The translations under genes were made by a program, and so were the position numbers. A DNA stretch of 64,000 nt from Heloderma charlesbogerti (lineage: Eukaryota > Chordata > Lepidosauria > Squamata > Helodermatidae), in contig JANEZZ010001871.1 of the NCBI GenBank assembly GCA_026122225.1, positions 124,001-188,000 of the forward strand. Reading direction: 5' to 3'. The notes beneath the pieces were generated by a model, which saw nothing but the letters and a program-made list of their open reading frames with translations, had not been told where the DNA came from and did no database searches. Of this stretch, positions 23,025-31,864 are shown one piece after another. The first letter of the stretch is position 1, and each line of letters starts with the position of its first letter.

Positions 23025-23662
23025 GGATGGGAGAGAAATCCTCCATGGACCCCAGTGAGGCCGGATTCAAAAGAATCCAGCCCCCCGGAGGATCGGAAGA
23101 CTTACCTCTGCCTCCAGGAGGAATCCTTGCCGGCCGGATCCTCCCTGCCAGCCGGCTCCGGAGCGCCAGTGATACAGGTGCCGTTCCGTATCGCTGGTTG
23201 GGCGGATTGACTGCGGATGCAAAAGGCGTCCACTACGCCATTTGCGTCCCTGCTTTTTCATGCGATAGGTTATGCAAATATTTGCGTAGCCTATTGTGTG
23301 AAAAAGCACAGACGCAAATGGCGTCCACTACGCCATTTGTGGCCGTAAAGGTCTTAGTTTAAGCTAAATGCAGCTATTTATGGCTGCATTTACCTTAAAC
23401 TAAGACCTTTATGGCCGCAAATGGCATAGTGGACGCCATTTGCGTCTGCAGTCAATCCACCCAGCAAGGCTGATCCAGCGATATGGCAATCAATAGCAGC
23501 CGTATCGCTGGCGCTCCAGAGCCAGCCAGCAGCTCCACGGAATTGCTGCGGAGCAGAGCTGGCCAGCTAGGATTCCGGGGGGGGGGGGGACACGGATCGC
23601 CTCCCCCCCCTGCGGACACCCCCCCCCCAGACCCAGAGGTAAGCCTTCCGCCCATCCCTAAT
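23025..23662. repeat. Foldback element with nested double hairpin
   Basis: The termini are inverted (AGGGATGGG at about 23024 and CGCCCATCCCT at 23650-23660). The core is a palindrome around CAGCTATTTATGGCTG (about 23370). Its arms contain GGCGTCCACTACGCCATTTG and ACTAAGACCTTTATGGCCGC. The left arm also holds a second, self-contained hairpin at about 23250-23320 (TGCTTTTTCATGCGATAGGT against its complement, loop around AAATATTTG), so the GGCGTCCACTACGCC word occurs twice on the left and, inverted, once on the right. GC-rich shoulders carry long G and C runs at 23577-23630. No coding content. Confidence 0.65.
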
Positions 23663-23771
23663 GCCACTTAAGATGATGATGACGATGACAACGACGACGA
23701 CAACGGTGATGGAATACACATTGGCATTATTTGCTTGTGTGTGCCAGGTGCTTTTAAATTATGAGATATAT

Positions 23772-23842
23772 ACAGCAATCCTATGTAGGTCTACTCAGAA
23801 ATACATCTCACTGAATTCAATGGGACTTACACCCATGTAAGC
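23772..23842. repeat. Short palindromic MITE fragment (AATCCTATG type)
   Basis: It reads CAGCAATCCTATGTAGGTCT, CACTGAATTCAATGGGACTT and ACACCCATGTAAG. Related pieces lie at about 31537-31700, 34534-34610, 39790-39880, 44465-44550, 53690-53820 and 62930-63030. This is a very common reptile repeat. Confidence 0.55.
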
Positions 23843-24499
23843 ACGTGTAGGTGTGTGTGAAATGTGTTTCTTCCTCTCTCCCCCGCCCCCATTGTTTTCA
23901 ATAAGCGGGCTCTGCCACAGACTGCTTTCTCTGTGTTGTTGTTCTGGAGAAATGTCTGGGAGGGGGTGTTGGTGGGTTGAACTGTGTAGCAAATGGCTTG
24001 TGTATAGCAAAATAGGTGATCCCCCCTTTCTGCCCCACTGGTTAAGATTGGCCACGAGCCTTCACTGCAGAGACCTAGGTACGAACCCCCCCAAACTACC
24101 CTTCCAACTTCCCCGCCCAGCCTGGATCCCTGAAACAAGCTCCCCCCAGACCCCCCCATCACAGGCCCCCACCCCAGACCCCCTACCCTTGGCAATTAGG
24201 CTGTTGACTGATAGGTCCCAGAGCCCTGTGGTTCAACAGTCACGTGTGCATCCCAATGGGCTCCTGCCCTTCGTCACTTGCCACACATGTGCCGGTCCGT
24301 TGCCCAAGATGCATTGTGGTTTGAAAAGGGGCTGGTGTTATGGTTGGAAAAATGACTTCCAGCTTTTGTGTGTTCAACCATAATTCACGAACCACCATAG
24401 GTTTTGCTACTGATATTAAAAAGGGATGGAGTCCAGCTGGTATGCTGCACAACTTTATTTTTCAATATAATAATTGAGTGAGGCGGAGCAGGGAACTAT

Positions 24500-25430
24500 C
24501 ATAGGCTGGAATTCATGGAACCCAGGGGTGGAAACAAGGTCAAAGATACTTTATAGGATCAAAGAACCAATTTTCCTAATGATTAACCAAAACACGCTAG
24601 AAAACAATCCAGACTGAAAACAAAATGTCTGATTTAACTAAAAAAAATGCAAGCTTGTGTAAGTTGGCAGGGCCCATTAACAAAATCAGGGCCCAAGTGT
24701 TTGATTGGCATTTTGGAGATATATTATTTCTAGACTGGTAACTAACAGGAGAACGTTTGGTTTTCCAGACACTGGTGCTCGGACTCCCAAGATCAGGGAT
24801 GGCCAGCTAACAACCCAAGGGCTGCATCAAGCCTCAGGCCCAACTTTTCAGTCCTTTACCCCCCTTCTCAACTTCACTCAAGGGACATTGCTGGCCAGAC
24901 TAACGTTCTTTGGCCAGTGTTCCCTGTGAGAAAATAATGCAAAGGCTAAATAGATACAGGGAACTTGAGGGATGGGTGGTAAGACAGCCACTGGAATGTG
25001 TGTGTGTGTGGGGGGCATGTTTTATATAGATCAGGGTCTGGAATTCCTGAACAAAGGTATAATTCCCCTAATGGGCCCTCATACTCTGCAATCCTACACA
25101 TGTCTCCTTCAAAGTCCCACTGAAATCAGTTTCAGACATTCACTAACAAATCTACAGAATCCAAGTGTTGTAAACTGTTGTATTCAGTGATTCTGGCATG
25201 AGTCATTCTGCCAGGACATTCTGCCAAGACATTCTGTTGAAAAAGGCAGGAAGACCCAATAGCTTGGAGTCGTTCTTATTTAATCAACAGGAAACAAATA
25301 TTTTCCATCCAAGATTATAGGAGCCACTGTAGTATACTCAAATATTCTCTCATCCCCAGTTCTATTGTGTGCAGATAGCAATGGGAAGCTAATGACTGAA
25401 GTTCTAAGTAATGCAGCTGTTACAACAACT
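24500..25430. other. TMEM26 intron 4; no recognisable gene
   Basis: A hAT-like end (GATCAGGGATGGCCAGCTAA) at about 24793 and a TG run at 24998-25012 are noted. Nothing else can be supported. Confidence 0.4.
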
Positions 25431-25436
25431 TGACAC

Positions 25437-25762
25437 TGACCCAGTTCACATGATCGTGGCATGGTTGACAAAGCAGGGTGGCCTGTTAACACCACCGCAC
25501 ATGCTGGCTGGATTTCCCTAATTACGCTAGCTGGCACAGTTTTCCATGTCATCCGAATGCGGGTGGCATGGCTTGTTTGAGGGGGCAGCAACCCTCAAAA
25601 ACCCATGGGCTGGGGTTGGGCTATTTGAGAGTTTCTGCCTCCCCCAAACAAGCCATGCCACCTGGGTTCAGACAACACAGCAAGTTGTACCAGTGAGGGT
25701 AATTAGGGAAATCCAACTGTGGCTTATTTCCCTCCCTGAAATCGTGCGAACTGGCCCATAGA
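25437..25762. repeat. Foldback MITE
   Basis: Ends are inverted (GACCCAGTTCACATGATCGT and ATCGTGCGAACTGGCCC). The inner arms GGTGGCATGGCTTGTTTGAG and CCCCAAACAAGCCATGCCAC are strongly complementary, and AATTAGGGAAATCCA pairs with TGGATTTCCCTAATT. No coding sequence. Confidence 0.6.
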
Positions 25763-25802
<40 letters not shown>

Positions 25803-25806
25803 TAGA
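25757..25806. repeat. GATA/GACA compound microsatellite
   Basis: (ATAG)n at about 25758-25780 passes into (GACA)n at about 25781-25800, directly at the edge of the foldback MITE. Confidence 0.95.
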
Positions 25807-25889
25807 GCGTATTCGTTGTCCACTTCATGCATCTGGTAAAATAGGCATGTGCCTCTGAAACCTCATGCCACGATAAATTTTAGGTCCCA

Positions 25890-26160
25890 ATCCATGTAAG
25901 ATAGGGGCAGAGAACCTTTTTTTCTGTTGAGTGTTACATTTCCAGGGGCGGGAGTGGGGGGGGGGACAATCTGTCAGGAGTTGCATGCCCATGGTGGGAA
26001 GGGTAAGAGCATTCCCCATCTCTCTGTCCTTCTCTTCCTCTCACCCCCTTTCCTTGGCAGGTTGCAGGGGGAGGGACAACTCATTCTTACTGGGATTCTG
26101 AACTGGTTGTTTGCAGAGGGCTTTTGAAATCAGGCCAAGGGCTGCAGGTTGCCAACCCAA
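25890..26160. repeat. Nonautonomous hAT-like element
   Basis: The left end is AGGGGCAGAGAACCTTTTTT and the right end, reversed, GATTGGGTTGGCAACCTGCA. The ends resemble the CAGGGGTGGGGAACC-type hAT termini. It lies just downstream of TMEM26 exon 4. Confidence 0.4.
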
Positions 26161-26463
26161 TCTAGCCATGACCCATTGAAACCAAGCGAACATGTCCGTT
26201 GAGATTAACTTGATTGTATCATGGCTTTTCAATAGGATTTAGGAATAACTAACTTCATTTAATTTTTATTTATTTAGCTTGATGGCTTTCATTTTCAAAG
26301 TGCCAACAAGTCTCTGGGATTATTCCGTTCAAAATCTTTCTTGGGCAAATACTGTCTCTTCCCATTTATCCAGATGGCTTGATGGACATCTAGAATTTTC
26401 TCAGGTGAAGTTCTCCAGTGACTGGCACAGTCTAGAATAATTGGGATTCTCCTGTGTTACCTA

Positions 26464-26724
<261 letters not shown>

Positions 26725-26772
26725 TCAATAAAGGAAGTATGGAAAACAGAAAAGAAAAACTGCAGGAGGCAG

Positions 26773-27032
26773 CAGTGGTGTAGCGGAGTTAGGGCTCACA
26801 TTGCCGAAGCTCCAGGACTTTTTGATTAGCAGGGATGATGCCATCTGTGACCATGCAAAACATTTGGGGGTGGCTTGGTCTTGAATGAGCATGTAAGATG
26901 CGTTGTCTTTACAAAAATAATACACAAAAAGAGCTGGATCAACACAGCCACCTTCATTTTTGGCATCTCCTTGGGGCTATGTGGATTCTCATAATGAGCA
27001 GCTATGCTTCAGAATTTATCATTGCAACACTG
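26773..27032. mobile_element. Nonautonomous hAT element with perfect 8-bp target duplication
   Basis: It starts CAGTGGTGTAGCGGAG and ends ATTGCAACACTG. It is flanked by identical 8-bp copies GGAGGCAG (26765-26772 and 27033-27040). Left and right ends match longer members at 43736-44124 and 51384-51839, including AGCAGGGATGATGCCATCTG and GGATTCTCATAATGAGCAGC. An 8-bp duplication with CAGTGGTG ends points to the hAT superfamily. Confidence 0.8.
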
Positions 27033-27669
27033 GGAGGCAGGCTAGAGTGTGTTCAGCACTTTTAAAAAACCCAACATTCTGCGCTCATCTAAACGTTTCA
27101 GCACAAGCTGAAGCTTTAGAGCTCTATGCCCTGATCCCGCTTCTAGCAGGAGGCTTTCAGCCAGGCAGCAGTTCTGAATGCTCAGGAGATCACGTGACAT
27201 CACATTGTCTCCTGGGCATTCCAGGAAGCTCTGCCGAAAACTATCTAGCTATCGTGACAGTCCACAAAGCCTCAAGTACGGGGTATTTGCATGGGGTGTT
27301 TTTAGAGTAAAATAAAAGTGGAATGAAGACCCCCTAAGCCACCTCCTATACTTAAAAGGTAAATAAAACCCCTGACACTGTCCCCAATGAGAACATTCTT
27401 CAACATTCTCCCTCACTGCTTTCATTTTGCCCCCATGAATTCCAAAAATGACAGACCTGAAATATTCAGCACAGCACTAATATGAAGTCTGACTGTATAT
27501 GACGTTGCCCTGTTCTGAGTTCATTATTCCTTCTAGCTCATTATTGCCAGCTCTGACTGACAGTGGCCCTTAATCACCAAGCCCTAGCTTGACAGAGGCT
27601 AGCAGCTGATCCACGTGAATTAAGAGACTGACACAACTCAGTTGTTTTGGTGGATTCTTTTTTTAGACA

Positions 27670-28255
27670 TATTGGGCTGATGTGGATGTTTAACACCATA
27701 GTTTAGTGTTAAGGTAATGAGGCTAACCTCCCAGTGGGATCATGTACTCCCTGTGGGATCACGTACTCCCCACTCCTCTAGCATGGCCACAAGGAGGCAT
27801 TAAGAAGCTTTAGTTTCCATTTTAGATTAACTACACCTTGCCTTGTTATCCAAACCTGGACAAGCTGGTAGAAACAAGCCAACTTCAAAGCAAAATTTGA
27901 GAAGCTGCCTTGTTTTCACTAACCATAGTTGTGATTAACCATAGTTAACTAAGGTTATCTTAACTATGGTTAAGATGACACACAAAACTGGGGTCAGTTT
28001 AAAATGGAAGTGGAAGCTTTGGATCTCCTCATGGCTGCACTGGAAGGTGAATGAGAGTGCTAGAAACTGGTGTGAGGCTAGTCTAGTGATTTAGCACAGG
28101 GATGAGCCCTCCAGATGTTTTGGCCTACAGCTCCCATCATGCCTCACTACTGGCTATCCTAGTTAAGGCTGATGGGAGTTGTAGGCCAAAACATCTGGAG
28201 AGCCACGAGTTGCCCACCCCTGACTTAGTGTTATGTCCAAACACAGCCATTCATA
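27670..28255. repeat. Foldback MITE with nested hAT-like MITE
   Basis: The outer words GGATGTTTAACACCATAGTT and AACACAGCCATTCATACTC, with TAGTGTTAAGG against GACTTAGTGTTATGTCC, suggest inverted ends. The middle holds CTAACCATAGTTGTGATTAA and its complement around AACTAAGGTTATC. The copy at 28093-28226 sits inside. Confidence 0.4.
28093..28226. repeat. hAT-like palindromic MITE
   Basis: GCCCTCCAGATGTTTTGGCC pairs with GGCCAAAACATCTGGAGAGC. The core is CCATCATGCCTCACTACTGG. The ends are ACAGGGATGA and TTGCCCACCCCTG. This is the best-preserved copy of the family here. Confidence 0.65.
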
Positions 28256-28455
28256 CTCCCTTTGTGTGGCATTACCTGCCACAGCACTGTTGCATAACTG
28301 AAGGACATTTGTTTATTTGGGCCTTTGAGAAGAGCTCACACAATTGATTACAAAACACTATTTGCAGCAACAGAATTCAAGCAATCCAGATATTTTCATT
28401 TCAAGAATGAACTAGACTGTCCTTTCATGAGCCAGCTAAACAAAAACCACCTCAC

Positions 28456-28533
28456 CTTCTCTAGTATGTGTGTGGTCTCACTTATGTTTTTTTCACTGAT
28501 ATTCTGCACAGGCTGTTCCTCGTTGGGGCAATC
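28456..28533 (-). CDS. TMEM26: TMEM26 coding exon 3 (residues 92-117), short divergent exon
   Basis: This 78-nt exon is inferred from a TTGTAG acceptor (28534-28539), an AAG/GTGAGG donor (28455), and an open frame with no stop that keeps the phase-0 joins between LENQ (exon 2) and TRVLV (exon 4). It encodes 26 polar residues starting DCPNEEQPVQNISEKN. Two N-glycosylation sequons (NIS at about residues 102 and 107) fit an extracytoplasmic loop between membrane segments. The corresponding mammalian loop is also polar and variable, with a related THILEK/LIETAK-like end. Function is inferred from position. A transcript spanning exons 2-4 would settle it. Confidence 0.78.
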
Positions 28534-29074
28534 CTACAATAAAAATAAAATTCATTAAAAGTAATAGCCGCCTCTGTTTCTGCATAGGCATTAGTTAAAA
28601 TAACTTACAGTGTCAACACAGTTCATTTAACTGGACCACAAAAGAGCTTCGCCCTATTTTCTCCCAACTAATCATGTGCAACTAACTGGGCCCACACACG
28701 TGGCTTCACATTCCTGTCTATCAAAAGATGCATCCAGCCAGTTCAACGGGGAGTGGATGTGCACTGCATGTGAAAGCCTCACTCTTTCTCTATGGACCAG
28801 GATCCACTGCTGGATCAGGAGAGAGGTATTGGGCTTTGAACTAAGCGTCCATCCTAAAACTATCTGGAAGGTCATAAATACCACCCAAGGCTATGTGGCA
28901 CTCTAGTTCACAACAAATTCCAGGATTGCTGTTCCTTCCCCCGCCCGCATAGCCACCACACACACACACCCCTCACCATTGTATTTATTTGAACAATTAA
29001 TCCCAACATTGATCCAAAGAGTGCTAAATCATCCCAATAATCCCTATCCCTTGATAGGAGCCCCTAACACTGTT

Positions 29075-29348
29075 GGGCTGGCTGAGGCAACAGACAAGAT
29101 GGCACATCTCCTTATTCCACGTACCAAAGCTGAACAGACTAGCAGTTGAATCTTACTTCAACACCGGCCAACAGAACAGCAGCCTCCACTGCACCTGAGG
29201 GCCACAGGCTAGCTTAGGTGGGTCATGGCAGACTGCATGGCATGCACAGCTCTGTCCTCCAAAAGCTTGCCACCAGTCCTTGCCCCCAAGCATCTGCCAG
29301 CTGAGGCAGTCACCTCACTCTGCCTCATGGTAGGGCTGGTCCTGCATA
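29075..29348. repeat. hAT-like MITE
   Basis: Contains CACTGCACCTGAGGGCCACA, GGCTAGCTTAGGTGGGTCAT and the end CTCACTCTGCCTCATGGTAG followed by GGCTGGTCCTG. Same family as 9397, 16449 and 50624, in inverse orientation to the latter two. Confidence 0.55.
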
Positions 29349-29359
29349 AAAGTCAGCCA

Positions 29360-30040
29360 TGGAACTGTAGCATTTTGTCAGCACCACACAGCTGAGGAAA
29401 ATATATAAACCAGTATGCCTGGCTCTCTTATTGCTGCTGATAATTGACCATCCCTTTTGTGTTCCCTTCACGGGTTTTTAAAATTGTCCTTAATGTTGTC
29501 GTTGTTAGCCACCTTGGTAGTCTTTTAAGAAATGGAAACATACCAGGGCATATTTTGGAGGGATGGACTATTTAATGGATAAAAAAAAAACATGAGAAAG
29601 AAGGAAAAAGGAAAGAAGTGGGGGAAGCAAACAAGGAAAACAAGGTGGGGTAGCAGGAGGAATGCAGAAGTACCTTTATGACAACAATAAGAAGACCAGA
29701 TCAGTAGCTAATGAACACAATCAGATACTATCTCACATTTGTACCAGAGATTGTTGAAACCAGCACATCTGACTAAAGCAGGATATACTTCAGATTAATT
29801 AATTGCCCACATAAATAAATAAGCCAGGCCTCAGTTTGTGGCAAATGAGCCATGTTCAGCTTGCCACAAGCAAGGCCCTGCCACTAGGCCAGTGGACTGC
29901 AGGGTGCAAGACTGGAGCCTTGAACTCCAGAACACCCCCAAACAAACCCATAAACTGGTGTCGGAAGCGCCTTTCCCCTCTCCCTCTAGCTTGGCCCCGC
30001 TAAGCACCACAGCAGCCAGCTGGGCAAGCCTGAAAGCCCC
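29360..30040. other. TMEM26 intron 2; no recognisable gene
   Basis: An A-rich purine stretch at 29580-29650 is the only structure noted. Confidence 0.4.
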
Positions 30041-30044
30041 ACAG

Positions 30045-30265
30045 CGCAGCATTTTAAAAGAGAACTTTTTTTTAACTTACAGTTTGAACCAATCGGGCAC
30101 TGCCCTTGGGGGATACCACCAATAAGGACGCAGGAGCGGCATAAAGACTGTCCCTTCGCTGTTTCTTTGCCCTCGTTGGCCCTGTCCCCACAAAGGCAGC
30201 GTCTGATTGGTTCAGATCTCTCCTACTCAAAATGTAAGTTAAAAAAAAATAGTTTTAAAATGGCA
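30045..30265. repeat. Inverted-repeat element next to a GGC-rich tract
   Basis: The words CATTTTAAAAGAG, TTTTTTTTAACTTACA and TTTGAACCAATC on the left are mirrored by GATTGGTTCAGATC, TGTAAGTTAAAAAAAA and GTTTTAAAATGG on the right. The central part is CpG-containing and has TTTCTTTGCCCTCGTTGGCC. Confidence 0.5.
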
Positions 30266-30289
30266 TGCCAGGTTAAAAGGAGAAGCTGC

Positions 30290-30560
30290 TGCTGGTGCCA
30301 GTTTTTTTGGTTTTTTTAAGGGAAGTAAGGAGAGAGACTGCATTGGCTGTGGTGGTAGCCGGTCTGGCCGCGGGGGGTGGGGGGTATCTGGCGGCAGCAG
30401 TGTCGACAGCACCAGCTGGAAGGATATGGTGGCGGCAGCGGCTGTGTGGATCTGGCAGAGGGTTGGCAGTGGCGGCAGCAGCAGCAGCTGCAAGGGTCTG
30501 GCAGCGGCGGCAGCGGGGGGGTCTGATGGTGGTGGAGGGTCTCATAGCAGTGGAGGGGGG
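30290..30560. repeat. GC-rich, GGC/GCA triplet-rich tract
   Basis: It contains runs such as GGCAGCAGCAGCAGCTGCAA and GGCAGCGGCGGCAGCGGGGG. Open frames appear on both strands simply because of triplet composition. No conserved domain was recognised. Confidence 0.6.
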
Positions 30561-31399
30561 CAAGAAAGTAACTTGCTCAGGGCCTCTCAAAGCTAGCTGC
30601 ACCCTTGCACTAGGCCATTGGCTTTGTGAATTCAGATGTATCACAAAAAGGTGAAACGGCAGTAATAATCATCAAAGATGTGCAACGGGGGCTATGGGCC
30701 CCTTCTCTTACGTTTTTGGCGAGGGGAATTGCTGTACTCTGACCCCTTTCTGTGCTGCTCAGGTAAAATGAGAAGCCCCAAACCGTGTGGCAGAAGCCTA
30801 TGTTGCAGCTGCTCCCCTGGTCCAGCATTGCCCTCGTTTTCAGAGGAGCAACACTGGGGCCACCACATAGGCTCCTCCCTCAGGGCTTCTCATATTGCAC
30901 CAAGGAGCCACAGTGCAACAGCTCACTTGGCATAAACATGATATGGGAAAGGCCCCTGTAAATCACTTCAGAATATTAAGGTGTGAGATATAGATATATA
31001 TGCCTAACTCATAGATTGTGAGGGAAGACAATGAAGTTCTTTGAATGTAGGACAACAATCCCTCTGTGACACCCCCCCCCCAAGTAGGGTTAAAAATTGA
31101 GTTTGACTCTCACTTGACTTGCTAATTATTTGCCTAGAGGAGACCATAAAAATCTGAAGTGGAAAACTGGATGTGATTCTTCAAACTATCTTCCTAATAA
31201 TCTCTCATTTCTGGCCAATAAAAAAGGTAACTCCAGAATTTTTACTGAGTTGTAATCAACAGAAGATTTTGTTCCTATCATGTTTCTTCCAAACAGAACA
31301 GATGGTCTGCAGTGCAACTCATTTCTCTCTCACCCTTTTAATGTTTGCATGCAATGTACTTTGCAAATGAGACAGATGCCTAAAGCTAAGAGACTTAGG

Positions 31400-31534
31400 G
31401 TGCAATCCTATGCATGTTGAGACAGAAAAAAGCCCTTCAACTCCCAGCATGCCCCAGCCAGCATGGCTGGCTGGGGCATGCTGGGAATTGTAGGACGTTT
31501 TTCTGTCTCAACATGCGTAGGTTTGTGCCCTTCA
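31400..31534. repeat. Full-length hairpin element, copy 2 of 3
   Basis: The outer arm is GCAATCCTATGCATGTTGAG and the opposite arm is TCTCAACATGCGTAGGTTTG. The centre is CAGCATGGCTGG, as in copy 1. It lies in TMEM26 intron 2, so it would be part of the primary transcript. Confidence 0.72.
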
Positions 31535-31705
31535 GCTGCAATCCTATGCCCACTTACCTGAGAGTAAGCCCCATTAAATTCAGTGGGACTTACTTTTGAG
31601 TAGACATGTATAGGACTTCGCTGCTAGGCTGCACACTTACCTGGGAATAAGCCCCATTGAATAGAGTGGGACTTACTTCTGATTGAATACGCATAGGATT
31701 GTGCT
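31535..31705. repeat. Two tandem short palindromic MITE units (AATCCTATG type)
   Basis: GCAATCCTATGCCCACTTAC with CAGTGGGACTTACTTTTGAG, then a second unit with GAATAAGCCCCATTGAATAG and GTGGGACTTACTTCTGATTG. They abut hairpin copy 2. Confidence 0.55.
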
Positions 31706-31864
31706 GTCTAGCTCTGACCAAGAAGTCTCCAGTCCAAATCTCAATGTTGCCATAGATTCACTAGGTAACCTTAGACAAGCAGCCATTTCTCAGTCTCCTC
31801 TCCCCATCTTCAATAATGGGATGATAGTTCCTTCCACTGATTTCGATAGGGCTAACAGCACAAT

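Noticed and set aside
23853..24383. A 176-residue plus-strand frame near the foldback at 23 kb
   Set aside because: Composition is proline/serine-rich from C-rich low-complexity sequence, with overlapping open frames on the other strand and no known motif.
30273..30654. Two opposed frames of about 120 residues with Ala/Val/Gly runs
   Set aside because: They result from the GGC/GCA triplet-rich tract, which is open on both strands. No splice context or domain supports a gene.
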